Origin: Rhodobacter sp.
Lineage (GTDB): Bacteria > Pseudomonadota > Alphaproteobacteria > Rhodobacterales > Rhodobacteraceae
Direction: 5' to 3'
NCBI GenBank assembly: GCA_027490955.1
Contig: JAIXXB010000010.1
Location: 1 to 64,000 of the forward strand
DNA length: 64,000 bases
A program made the position numbers and the translations under genes. Under the pieces are notes generated by a model. The model was not told where the DNA came from. It worked only from the letters and a program-made list of their open reading frames with translations, and did not search any database. This document shows positions 1 to 7,949 of the stretch, piece after piece. Position 1 is the first letter of the stretch. Each line of letters opens with the position of its first letter.

Positions 1-41
1 CGCGCCATTTGTTCGTCCGTAAGCCAGTAAAGATCACTCAT
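1..41 (-). CDS. IS5-family transposase, N-terminus only (cut by window edge)
   Basis: Reading leftwards from an ATG at 41-39, the 13 complete codons give MSDLYWLTDEQMA. This is the usual opening of IS5-group (IS427-like) DDE transposases, where the N-terminal helix of the first reading frame starts MSDLxWLTDEQ. The rest lies outside the window, so it is not known whether the transposase is intact or split in two overlapping frames. There is a purine-rich AAGGTG-like stretch upstream on the minus strand. The match of this short peptide to the family is from memory and rests on 13 residues. Confidence 0.75.
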   Translation of the reverse strand, partial: MSDLYWLTDEQMA

Positions 42-114
42 TTGACACCCCCAAGGTGACACAAATGAATCAGTGAAAACTGGCCATGACAAGAACTTTA
101 ATGGGTTCTGACCC
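1..114 (-). mobile_element. Terminal part of an IS5-like insertion sequence
   Basis: The transposase start at 41 is followed outward by about 70 bases of non-coding DNA, as expected between the first codon and the terminal repeat of IS5-group elements. The likely outer end is at about 114, where the palindromic GGGTTCTGACCC (103-114) runs into CTAG (114-117). IS427-like elements favour CTAG or TA targets. The other end and its inverted repeat are outside the window, so the boundary is an inference. Confidence 0.55.
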
Positions 115-432
115 TAGCATTAGACCCAGCACGTTCTGCGCGCTCACCCTTCACCTCTACAGGGCGGCCCTTAAAAAAGTGTTGCCTTTGCAAGGGCGCG
201 GTCAATCAGGGCGCAGGATGATAATCACAATTTTATCTATTGTGCAGAGATGGGCGGATTGGCTGAAATAGCACGCTGTTTGGCGAGGAATTGCCAAACC
301 CCATTTGAAAATCGCTAAAATTTTAAATGCGCCTCACTTCGATTTCACGCCTTAAGCTGACCTTAAGGAACAGTGCAGTATGACGACAAGACTTGGCGCA
401 AATAGTGCCGCCGTATGGGCGAGGAGTTTCAA
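115..432. other. Intergenic region between the insertion sequence and the chemotaxis operon
   Basis: No convincing gene in these 318 bases. It holds a perfect 7-bp inverted repeat GTTTGGC/GCCAAAC (278-284 and 293-299, 8-nt loop, no T-run after it), an AT-rich stretch around 312-328, and the TTAA-N7-TTAA box at 352-366. The short reading frame at 86-271 has no family features and crosses the insertion sequence border. This is most likely the promoter region of the chemoreceptor gene. Confidence 0.6.
352..366 (+). promoter_or_regulatory. CtrA-type binding site (TTAA-N7-TTAA)
   Basis: TTAA at 352-355 and TTAA at 363-366 are separated by exactly seven bases (GCTGACC), the full consensus for the alphaproteobacterial response regulator CtrA. 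It lies 67 bases before the chosen start codon of the chemoreceptor gene. In Rhodobacteraceae CtrA is known to activate motility and chemotaxis genes, so both sequence and context fit. Binding is inferred, not shown. Confidence 0.65.
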
Positions 433-2895
433 ATGTTTGAATGGGTTAGAATGTTCAAGAAAGGCCAGCGCAAGGCAGATCAGGAAGAATCGGTGCGCGC
501 GCCGCGCCGCATTGTCTGGCGCAACCTGTCTTTGCGATTGAAACTGCCCATTGCCTTTGTTGGGCTGGCCATGCTGTCGGTGTTTTCGATCATTATTGCC
601 ACGGCAAATCTTACCAAATCTGCCCAATTCACCGCGGCAGACGAAGCGTTCAGTTCCCTTGTCTCTAACCGCGCCGAACGGCTGGTTCAGTGGATCGAAA
701 ACACGCAAGCCAGCGTTCTAACGGCAGCAGGGAGCAAGCAAACGACCGATGCTCTTTATACGCTTAGTTCCATGTTTAAGGATCTAAAGGATCAAGCGCG
801 ACCCATTTTGCAAAAGGCCTATATTGGTGCAAATCCACACCCCGCAGGCCAGCGTGATTTACTCGATCGCGGCGAAGGCAGTGAGCTTTATCATTCTGAA
901 CACGCGAAGTTTCATAAAAGCTTTCGCACGTTGATGATTCAAAATGGTTTTTACGATGTGTTTTTGATCAACCGCGATGGGGACGTTGTTTATACTGTGT
1001 ATAAAGAAATTGATTTTGCAGAAAATCTTGAAACGGGCGCATTTGCAAAATCGAATCTTGCGAATGTGTATAGAAAGGCCTTGAAAGGTAAGGCAGGCGA
1101 GGTGTTTCTATCGGATTACGAACGTTACGCGCCCAGCGCGGGCGTTTATGCGATGTTTATGGCCACGCCCGTTGTCTCTGATACGGGGGTCACAGTGGGT
1201 GTTTTGGCCATTCAACTGCCTGAAAAAACCATTGCCGATATCGTAATGGGCGGCAGAACCGTTGGCGAGACAACAGAACTTTACGTGCTGACACAGGATG
1301 GAAAAGCGCTGACGCCATCGCGCTTTGAAGGGCATTTTAAGGCGGGGGCAACGCTCAAGAACCTGCCACATATCAAGTCCGGCTTTGAAACCAGCGAGGC
1401 AGCCCATCGCGGCGTTATGCTGCAATCGGGCAGGGTCGGTTCTGCCCATACGCTGCTGTTTCAACAAGGTGGGGCATCTTGGCTGCTGGTTGCCGAACGG
1501 GATCAGCAAGATATTTTGGGCGGTTTTTATGATTTGCTTTGGCTGCAGATTTTGGTCAGCGCCATTTGCCTAGCCATTGTGGCTGCGCTGGGTATCGCTA
1601 TTTCGCGCAGCTTTGCAGGCCCGATTGCCAGAATGAACACCTCGATCCAGCAGGTGGCCAGCGGAACCTATGATCAGCAAGTCCCCTTCACAGACCAGAA
1701 GGACGAAATTGGCACTATCGCGGCCTCGATTGACGGGATGCGCCATGCCTTGGCGGCGGCGCAGGTGCTTGAATCAGAGCGCGCCCAGCATCAGGCGGAA
1801 CAGTCGGACGTAGTTGCGCGGTTGACAGCGGGGTTGCAGGGTTTGTCGCAGGGCGATCTGACCCAGACCATTGATAGCAATTTTGGCGCAGATTATGAAA
1901 TCTTGCGGGGGTATTTCAACAATACTGTGATCAAAATGCGCGAGTCGATTGACCAGATCGCAGATGCGGCAGAGGGGATTCGTGCCCAATCGGGCGAAAT
2001 CACGCGCGCTTCGGAAGATTTGGCCCACCGAACCGAGGTGCAAGCGGCCACGCTGGAACAGACGGCAGCCGCCATGGATGAAATGACTGCCAGCGTCAAA
2101 TCGGCTGCAGATGGCGTGCGCGAAGTGGAAACCATTGTGATCGAGGCGCGCAAAGACGCCGATGATTGCGGTGTTGTTGTGACCGAGGCGGTCAAAGCCA
2201 TGTCTGCGATTGAGAAATCTTCGGATCAAATCTCGCAGATCATCGGGGTGATTGATGATATTGCGTTTCAAACCAATTTGCTGGCGCTGAACGCGGGGGT
2301 CGAGGCCGCGCGCGCAGGGGATGCTGGCCGTGGTTTTGCTGTGGTTGCCTCTGAAGTTGGGGCTTTGGCACAGCGCGCGTCTACCGCCGCGAAGGAGATC
2401 AAGACCCTGATCAGCACCAGTTCGCAGCAGGTAGAGCGGGGTGTTGACCGCGTGAAACAGGCAGGGGCCGCCTTGCAGCAAATCGCACAGCGCGTGACGC
2501 ATATCTCTTCGCTGACAACGAATATTTCGACAGGTGCCAGCGAACAGGCGATTGGATTGAACGAAATCAATATCGGCGTGACGCAACTGGATCAGGCCAC
2601 CCAAAAGAACGCCGCCATGGCCGAGGAGGCCAGCGCCGCAAGCCATCTGCTGGCCAGCGGCGCGGAAGAATTGGCCAGTTTGGTGGGGCGCTTCAAAACC
2701 TTGCAAGCCGAGAAAGCAGCGCGCAGCCCAATCCTTTTGCCCGCCCCACCAGAGGAGGCCACTCAAAGCGAGGCCGACCCAGCGCCCGATCTTGGCAACT
2801 TTATCCCTGAGCCTGCCGCCCTCGCGCCAAACACCATGGCAGAGCCGCCGCGTGCGATTGCGGCAAATTCCCGTGGCATTTGGCAAGATTTCTGA
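433..2895 (+). CDS. Methyl-accepting chemotaxis protein with Cache-like sensor domain
   Basis: 820-residue inner-membrane chemoreceptor. TM1 is at about residues 38-60, a periplasmic sensor of about 300 residues of double-Cache character follows, TM2 is at about 367-390, then HAMP (391-445), a second HAMP-like segment, and the methyl-accepting signalling domain. The hairpin tip region at about 611-640 carries [18 protein letters not shown], the core that contacts CheA and CheW. The C-terminus ends IWQDF, which fits the xWxxF pentapeptide used to dock CheR and CheB. I chose the ATG at 433 because GAGGAG (421-426) sits six bases before it; the in-frame ATG at 415 would contain that ribosome binding site. 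Probably co-transcribed with cheB and cheD under the upstream CtrA-type box. Ligand unknown. Confidence 0.95.
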   Translation: MFEWVRMFKKGQRKADQEESVRAPRRIVWRNLSLRLKLPIAFVGLAMLSVFSIIIATANLTKSAQFTAADEAFSSLVSNRAERLVQWIENTQASVLTAAGSKQTTDALYTLSSMFKDLKDQARPILQKAYIGANPHPAGQRDLLDRGEGSELYHSEHAKFHKSFRTLMIQNGFYDVFLINRDGDVVYTVYKEIDFAENLETGAFAKSNLANVYRKALKGKAGEVFLSDYERYAPSAGVYAMFMATPVVSDTGVTVGVLAIQLPEKTIADIVMGGRTVGETTELYVLTQDGKALTPSRFEGHFKAGATLKNLPHIKSGFETSEAAHRGVMLQSGRVGSAHTLLFQQGGASWLLVAERDQQDILGGFYDLLWLQILVSAICLAIVAALGIAISRSFAGPIARMNTSIQQVASGTYDQQVPFTDQKDEIGTIAASIDGMRHALAAAQVLESERAQHQAEQSDVVARLTAGLQGLSQGDLTQTIDSNFGADYEILRGYFNNTVIKMRESIDQIADAAEGIRAQSGEITRASEDLAHRTEVQAATLEQTAAAMDEMTASVKSAADGVREVETIVIEARKDADDCGVVVTEAVKAMSAIEKSSDQISQIIGVIDDIAFQTNLLALNAGVEAARAGDAGRGFAVVASEVGALAQRASTAAKEIKTLISTSSQQVERGVDRVKQAGAALQQIAQRVTHISSLTTNISTGASEQAIGLNEINIGVTQLDQATQKNAAMAEEASAASHLLASGAEELASLVGRFKTLQAEKAARSPILLPAPPEEATQSEADPAPDLGNFIPEPAALAPNTMAEPPRAIAANSRGIWQDF

Positions 2896-2945
2896 ACTTA
2901 GCTGGGCATTTGTAAGATCTTTTTTGTGCAGATGGAGAGACATCC

Positions 2946-3971
2946 ATGACAAAGACGCGCGTGGTTATCGCCACCCCGAGCATGATCGACCAATCGCGTT
3001 TGGACAAAACATTGGAGCAAACGGGGCAATTCGTTGTGGTTGCCCAAACCAGCGACTTATCTGCAACCTATTCCAAAGTGGAAGAACTGTTACCTGACAT
3101 TGTTATCATCGCTGACAGTTTTGCGCGCCAAGAAGAATATCAGTGCATGCTGTCGTTGTTCAGGGCGGTGGAAGCGCGGGCTGTGACTTTGCTGGGCAGC
3201 CAAAATCTTGATCCAAGTAGCCCTTACCCGTCGCAGATTGGCAGTTTTGTCCATTCGCGCATGAGCGTGCACGAGGTGCTAAATGCGTTGTCAAGCGCAG
3301 TAGCCGCACCGGTTCAAGCGGCCTTTGCACCAAAAACCCATCCGCCCGCAACCCATCCCAAAAGCGGGTTTCAGCGTGACAAGGTCATTCTTCTTGGCGC
3401 TTCGACGGGCGGGATTGATGCGCTGACCACGATCTTGCAGCATTTTCCCTTGGATTGCCCGCCTACGGCGATTGTCCAGCACACGGGGCAAAATTTTTCG
3501 GAAACCTTAGCGCGTTTGCTCGATCGCCGCTGCGCGGCTGAGGTTGTGCTTGCCGAAACTGGGCTCGAAATGAAATCGGGGCGCATCTGCCTTGCAGGCG
3601 GTATCGATGGGCATTTGCGATTAGAGCATCGCGGCGCGCTGCGCTGCGCGGTCAGCCATGGGCCTGCGACATCGGGTCATCGCCCCTCGATTGACGAGCT
3701 GTTCGCGTCGGCGGTTCCAATGGGAAATTCGGTTGTCGCCGCTTTGCTCACTGGCATGGGGCGCGATGGAGCGACGGGTTTGCTGCGCCTGCGGCAGGCG
3801 GGCGCGACAACATTTGGTCAGGATGAAAGCAGTTCGGTTGTCTACGGCATGCCGCGGGTGGCCCATGAGATGGGCGCAGTGCAGCGCCAGCTTCCCCTTT
3901 TGGACATCGGCCCCGCTTTGTTGCAGGCCTGCGCCCAAACACAGGTGCGATTTGGAAAGGTTGGCACATGA
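2946..3971 (+). CDS. cheB: Chemotaxis protein-glutamate methylesterase CheB with degenerate receiver domain
   Basis: 341 residues. The C-terminal methylesterase domain (about 143-335) is canonical: GASTGG with the nucleophile S153, catalytic H179 in IVQH, and D274 in LTGMGRDGA. It removes methyl groups from chemoreceptors and also deamidates them. The N-terminal receiver-like domain is clearly broken as a phosphoacceptor: the acidic pair after the first strand is replaced (VVIATPSM), the phosphoacceptor position reads IIAD with the Asp shifted by one, and no conserved Lys is seen. Its control is therefore probably not by ordinary CheA phosphotransfer. It starts 50 bases after the chemoreceptor and overlaps cheD by four bases (ATGA). 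Confidence 0.92.
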   Translation: MTKTRVVIATPSMIDQSRLDKTLEQTGQFVVVAQTSDLSATYSKVEELLPDIVIIADSFARQEEYQCMLSLFRAVEARAVTLLGSQNLDPSSPYPSQIGSFVHSRMSVHEVLNALSSAVAAPVQAAFAPKTHPPATHPKSGFQRDKVILLGASTGGIDALTTILQHFPLDCPPTAIVQHTGQNFSETLARLLDRRCAAEVVLAETGLEMKSGRICLAGGIDGHLRLEHRGALRCAVSHGPATSGHRPSIDELFASAVPMGNSVVAALLTGMGRDGATGLLRLRQAGATTFGQDESSSVVYGMPRVAHEMGAVQRQLPLLDIGPALLQACAQTQVRFGKVGT

Positions 3972-4492
3972 CCAGCGATCAAACAGTTTACGTCGCACAG
4001 GGCGAATACCAAACCACCGACCAACCCCATGTGGTGCTGTCCACTGTGCTTGGTTCTTGTGTGGCCGCGTGCATTTGGGACCCAGAGGCCAAACTGGGCG
4101 GGATGAATCACTTTCTTTTGGCCAATGCGTCTGAAACCGATTCGGCCAAATCTTTGCGTTATGGCGTGCATGCGATGGAAATGCTGATCAATGATCTGCT
4201 GAAAAAGGGCGCGCGCAGATCTGCCTTGCGGGCCAAGTTGTTTGGCGGGGCCAATATGGCCAGCAATCTGGGCGATATCGGCGCATCCAACGCCCGATTT
4301 GCCAAACAGTTTCTGGCGACCGAAGATATTCCCTGCTTGGCAGAAAGTCTTGGCGGCACCAATGCGCGCCGTGTGCTGTTTCGCCCAACCTTGGGCCAAG
4401 TCCGACAAATGATCGTCGAAAGCGGCGATTTTGTTGAACGCGCTGCGCCCATAGCCAAGCCTCTCCAAAAAGACCAACCTGTTCTTTTCTGA
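3968..4492 (+). CDS. cheD: Chemoreceptor glutamine deamidase CheD
   Basis: 174 residues. CheD converts specific receptor glutamines to glutamate and can bind CheC in some species. The catalytic cysteine is C31 in VLGSCVAAC, the histidine H48 in GGMNHFLL, spaced 17 residues as in characterised CheD; S25 or T26 would supply the third position. KLFGGANM is another family block. The four-base overlap with cheB implies translational coupling. Together with the chemoreceptor it makes a self-contained receptor-modification operon without cheA, cheW or cheR in the window, so the core kinase genes must be elsewhere. Confidence 0.93.
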   Translation: MTSDQTVYVAQGEYQTTDQPHVVLSTVLGSCVAACIWDPEAKLGGMNHFLLANASETDSAKSLRYGVHAMEMLINDLLKKGARRSALRAKLFGGANMASNLGDIGASNARFAKQFLATEDIPCLAESLGGTNARRVLFRPTLGQVRQMIVESGDFVERAAPIAKPLQKDQPVLF

Positions 4493-4621
4493 ATTCGCGC
4501 GTCTTTTGCAGCGGCAGGCGGCGGGGAATGCAGCCCTGCCAATCCCCGTTTACACCTTTGACGCTTATGCTAAACTCCCTGTGATTGAGCGGCGTGTTCA
4601 GTGCCAAGGGGACGGGTTCAT

Positions 4622-5332
4622 ATGATTCCAAAGATCATGCGGCATATTTGGATCGGCCCTTTTCCCGCCCCAACCAATTGGATGCAAACGTGGATCGACG
4701 CGCATCCAAGCTGGCAATATGAACTTATCGACAACGACTACATCACCTCGCGCCGATTTAGAAACCAAGCGCAGATCAACGCCTATTTTAAGCGCGGCAA
4801 ATTTGCAGGTGTGTCCGATTTAATCCGCTATGAGCTTTTGGCCGAAGCGGGCGGTTTCATCGCCGAGGCTGACAGTATTTGTCTGCATCCAATCGACGAT
4901 TTGGTACAAGAGCCGCGCGCCTATACTGTATACGAGCATGAGGGCGGCACAACAGGAATGGTCTCTCCCTTTCTGGCCTGCGAGGCGGGAAACCCTGTGT
5001 TACAGGCTGTCGTGGCCGAACTTGGCCGGCTTGACCCTGCAGAAATGAAAATGCCGTGGACAACAACGGGCAACGGCTTTTTGCGCCGCTTTCTTGCGCA
5101 AAATCCTGATCTGAAAAAGAAAACCACCATTTTCCCGTCGCATTACTTTATCCCCGAACATTACAAGGGCGCGGTATATGCGGGGACAGACCGCATCTAT
5201 GCCCGCCAATTATGGGCGACCACGATGCGCAGCTATCCGCACCAGCAAGATATGACTGAAGCTACGAAAGCCGCCGCCGCAACGCGCCGCGCAGAAATTG
5301 CGGCAAAGCTGGACGCAATGCTGGATGCATAG
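4622..5332 (+). CDS. GT32-like glycosyltransferase (capsule/LPS sugar transfer)
   Basis: 236 residues. IPKIMRHIWIG at the N-terminus and the block GVSDLIRYELLAEAGGF are typical of the Och1/GT32 group of sugar transferases with the DXD motif. Where the family has GGxYxDxD this protein has GGFIAEADS, so the first acid of the metal-binding DXD is Glu. Acceptor and donor are unknown. The start at 4622 is preferred over a GTG at 4601 because AAGGGGA lies at 4606-4612, nine bases before the ATG, and the protein then begins directly with the family motif. The next gene, a PIG-L deacetylase, starts ten bases after its stop, suggesting a shared role in glycan modification. Confidence 0.8.
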   Translation: MIPKIMRHIWIGPFPAPTNWMQTWIDAHPSWQYELIDNDYITSRRFRNQAQINAYFKRGKFAGVSDLIRYELLAEAGGFIAEADSICLHPIDDLVQEPRAYTVYEHEGGTTGMVSPFLACEAGNPVLQAVVAELGRLDPAEMKMPWTTTGNGFLRRFLAQNPDLKKKTTIFPSHYFIPEHYKGAVYAGTDRIYARQLWATTMRSYPHQQDMTEATKAAAATRRAEIAAKLDAMLDA

Positions 5333-5341
5333 GTGCGCGGC

Positions 5342-6076
5342 ATGAAAGTGATGTTTGTAGGCGCGCATCCTGATGATGCCGAAATATACGCTTTTGGAAC
5401 ACTCTTTGCCTATGCCGACCGCGGCGCCGAGATTGTTTTGGTGCTGGCAACCGCGGGCGAAGGTGGGCTGACCGCGCGCAGCAAACACCAACCCGTCGCA
5501 AAAACCCGTATGGAAGAGGCTGAAAATGCCGCGGCCATGCTTTTGGCACGCATCATAGCTTTGGGCATGCCCGATGGTGCGCTGCCCCCGTTGCGTATGC
5601 CCCTGTTGCGCCGCTTGATCGAACTTTTTGCAGCAGAAAAGCCCGATGTGATTCTGACCCATAGCCCGAATGATTACCATGCCGATCACCGCGTCTTGTC
5701 GGGCGCGGTGACGCTTGCGGCATCGGAACATTTTCCTGTTTTCTATGTCGACAATATGAAGGGTCGCAATTTCACCCCGACCCATTATGTGAATATTAAG
5801 GATTATCAGGCGCAGAAAATGTTCGCCCTGCGCCAACACCAAAGCCAAAAGCCGCGCCGCTATGTTTTGGCTGCCACCTCTTTGGCCGAACAACGCGGCT
5901 TTGAGGCGACGGGCAAGCAAGGCGCGCTGATGGAGGGGTTGCGGTTTGACCCCACGCCAGCCTTTAAAACCGCAACGCTTTTGTTCCCGCGCGGCACCAT
6001 ACCCGCGCCAGCCACACTGTTTCGGCGGCCCGAGCGTGCGACAAATTCTGCCAGAATTTCCGCGCGCGCGACATAA
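5342..6076 (+). CDS. PIG-L / LmbE family zinc deacetylase
   Basis: 244 residues. The zinc motif AHPDDAE near the N-terminus and HSPNDYHADHR further on give the His-Asp-Asp and distal His ligands of the PIG-L (LmbE) family, which removes N-acetyl groups from GlcNAc-type sugars. The ATG at 5342 is preferred to a GTG at 5333 because AGGTG (5331-5335) is then correctly spaced. Lies directly behind the glycosyltransferase, so the substrate may be the sugar that enzyme transfers (inference). The C-terminal 30 residues are basic and low in complexity. Confidence 0.85.
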   Translation: MKVMFVGAHPDDAEIYAFGTLFAYADRGAEIVLVLATAGEGGLTARSKHQPVAKTRMEEAENAAAMLLARIIALGMPDGALPPLRMPLLRRLIELFAAEKPDVILTHSPNDYHADHRVLSGAVTLAASEHFPVFYVDNMKGRNFTPTHYVNIKDYQAQKMFALRQHQSQKPRRYVLAATSLAEQRGFEATGKQGALMEGLRFDPTPAFKTATLLFPRGTIPAPATLFRRPERATNSARISARAT

Positions 6077-6177
6077 ACTGTCGATTTTGGCGCGCGGCTG
6101 TGGCGAAAATTACGCGAAGCTGTTGACCAAGCCTGTGTCATGCGGCAATCAGGCGGGGCATTAGGAATGAGGTTGCG

Positions 6178-7827
6178 ATGAACACGGCAGTCACCCGCGA
6201 GGCGATGGAATATGATGTTGTGATCGTTGGGGCGGGGCCTGCTGGTCTATCGGCTGCGATACGCCTGAAACAAATCAACCCCGACCTGTCCGTCGTTGTG
6301 CTGGAAAAGGGCAGCGAAGTGGGCGCGCATATCCTGTCGGGCGCGGTGCTGGATCCTGTTGGTTTAGATGCGTTGATCCCTGATTGGAAGGCCAAGGGCG
6401 CGCCGATCACCACCCCTGTGACATCGGACAATTTTTATGTTCTGGGTCCCGCGGGGCAACTGCGCATTCCCAATTTCCCTATGCCGCCCCTGATGAACAA
6501 CCATGGCAATTACATTGTCTCCATGGCCAATGTCTGCCGCTGGCTGGCTGGCCAAGCCGAAGAGCTTGGGGTTGAAATTTTCCCTGGCATGTCCTGCTCG
6601 GAATTGGTCTACAGCGACGAGGGTGCGGTGCGCGGTGTGGTCGCGGGCGAGTTTGGCAAAAACGCCGATGGTACACCCGGCCCGAATTATGAACCCGGCA
6701 TGGCACTTATGGGCAAATATGTGCTGTTGTCCGAGGGCGTGCGCGGATCCTTGGCCAAAGAGGTGATTGCGAAATACGATCTTTCCAAAGGTCATTGCCC
6801 GCAGAAATTCGGCCTTGGCATGAAAGAGATTTGGGAAATAGACCCTGCAAAGCACCGCCTTGGCACTGTGACCCATACGATGGGCTGGCCTTTGGGCAGC
6901 AATGCAGGCGGCGGGTCATTCATCTATCATATTGAAAATAATCAGGTTTACGTGGGTTTTGTGGTGCATTTGAACTATGAAAACCCCCATCTTTACCCCT
7001 ATATGGAATTCCAGCGCTTTAAACATCATCCCATGGTGGCCGAATTGCTAAAGGGGGGCAAACGCGTGGCTTACGGCGCGCGCGCCATTTCCGAAGGCGG
7101 TTGGCAATCAATCCCGAAACTGGTTGCGCCGGGCGTGGCATTGCTGGGATGCAGCGCAGGGCTGGTGAATGTGCCGCGCATCAAGGGCAACCATAATGCG
7201 ATGCTTTCGGGCATTGCGGCGGCCAATGCGGCGGCGGCGGCCATTGCTGCGGGCCGCGCCAGCGACGAGTTGACAGCCTATGAGACCGATTTGCGCACAG
7301 GCCCGATTGCGGCAGATTTGAAAAAAGTGCGCAATGTGAAACCGCTTTGGTCGCGCTTTGGTCTGTTGGCTTCGCTTGTGGGCGGAGGCATCAGCATGTG
7401 GGCCTCTAGCCTTGGTCTGGGCATCTTCACGCTGCGCCATGGCAAGACCGACGCTGCGGCCACAGGCAAAGCTGCCGATTTTCCGCAAATCGATTACCCA
7501 AAGCCTGATGGCGTTTTGTCCTTTGATCGCCTGACCAATGTGGCCTTTTCAGCCACCAACCATGACGAAAACCAACCCGCCCATTTGAAACTGCGCGATG
7601 CGAGCATCCCGATTCGCGTAAACTTGCCCGAATATGCCGAACCCGCCCAGCGCTATTGCCCCGCAGGCGTGTATGAGGTGATCGCAGAAGCAGGACGCGA
7701 GCCGCGGTTTCAGATAAACTTTCAAAATTGCGTCCATTGCAAAACCTGTGACATCAAAGATCCGTCGCAGAATATCGTCTGGACAACGCCAATGGGCGGG
7801 GGCGGGCCAAACTATCCCAATATGTAA
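6178..7827 (+). CDS. Electron transfer flavoprotein-ubiquinone oxidoreductase
   Basis: 549 residues, the normal length. ETF-QO takes electrons from reduced electron transfer flavoprotein, made during fatty acid and amino acid oxidation, and passes them to ubiquinone on the inner membrane. The FAD-binding Rossmann motif is VIVGAGPAGL (residues 14-23). Near the C-terminus C494, C518, C521 and C524 (CPAG and NCVHCKTC) bind the 4Fe-4S cluster, and the conserved DIKDPSQNIVW tail follows. The gene stands alone, with about 100 bases before and 120 after; the etfAB genes are not in the window. Confidence 0.96.
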   Translation: MNTAVTREAMEYDVVIVGAGPAGLSAAIRLKQINPDLSVVVLEKGSEVGAHILSGAVLDPVGLDALIPDWKAKGAPITTPVTSDNFYVLGPAGQLRIPNFPMPPLMNNHGNYIVSMANVCRWLAGQAEELGVEIFPGMSCSELVYSDEGAVRGVVAGEFGKNADGTPGPNYEPGMALMGKYVLLSEGVRGSLAKEVIAKYDLSKGHCPQKFGLGMKEIWEIDPAKHRLGTVTHTMGWPLGSNAGGGSFIYHIENNQVYVGFVVHLNYENPHLYPYMEFQRFKHHPMVAELLKGGKRVAYGARAISEGGWQSIPKLVAPGVALLGCSAGLVNVPRIKGNHNAMLSGIAAANAAAAAIAAGRASDELTAYETDLRTGPIAADLKKVRNVKPLWSRFGLLASLVGGGISMWASSLGLGIFTLRHGKTDAAATGKAADFPQIDYPKPDGVLSFDRLTNVAFSATNHDENQPAHLKLRDASIPIRVNLPEYAEPAQRYCPAGVYEVIAEAGREPRFQINFQNCVHCKTCDIKDPSQNIVWTTPMGGGGPNYPNM

Positions 7828-7949
7828 CCCGCAGCTTGGCTTTTGCTGCGGTCGGAAAAAATCCGCGCTTTTCGGCGTGCAGGCCCTTGGCTGCATTGTA
7901 ATTTTCCGCGCCGCGACTTAAGTTTTCGGGATGTGAACAGGAGCTGACG

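Noticed and set aside
278-299. Inverted repeat GTTTGGC/GCCAAAC before the chemotaxis operon as a terminator
   Set aside because: No T-run follows either arm; kept only as a note in the intergenic feature.
1774-2952. A 392-residue open frame on the minus strand inside the chemoreceptor gene
   Set aside because: It is antisense to a well-supported gene, its sequence is Arg/His-rich with no family features, and it arises from the GC-rich codon bias of the real gene.
7829-7851. CCGCAGC/GCTGCGG hairpin after the ETF-QO gene as a terminator
   Set aside because: The arms are only seven bp with a nine-base loop and are followed by TCGG and A-runs, not T.
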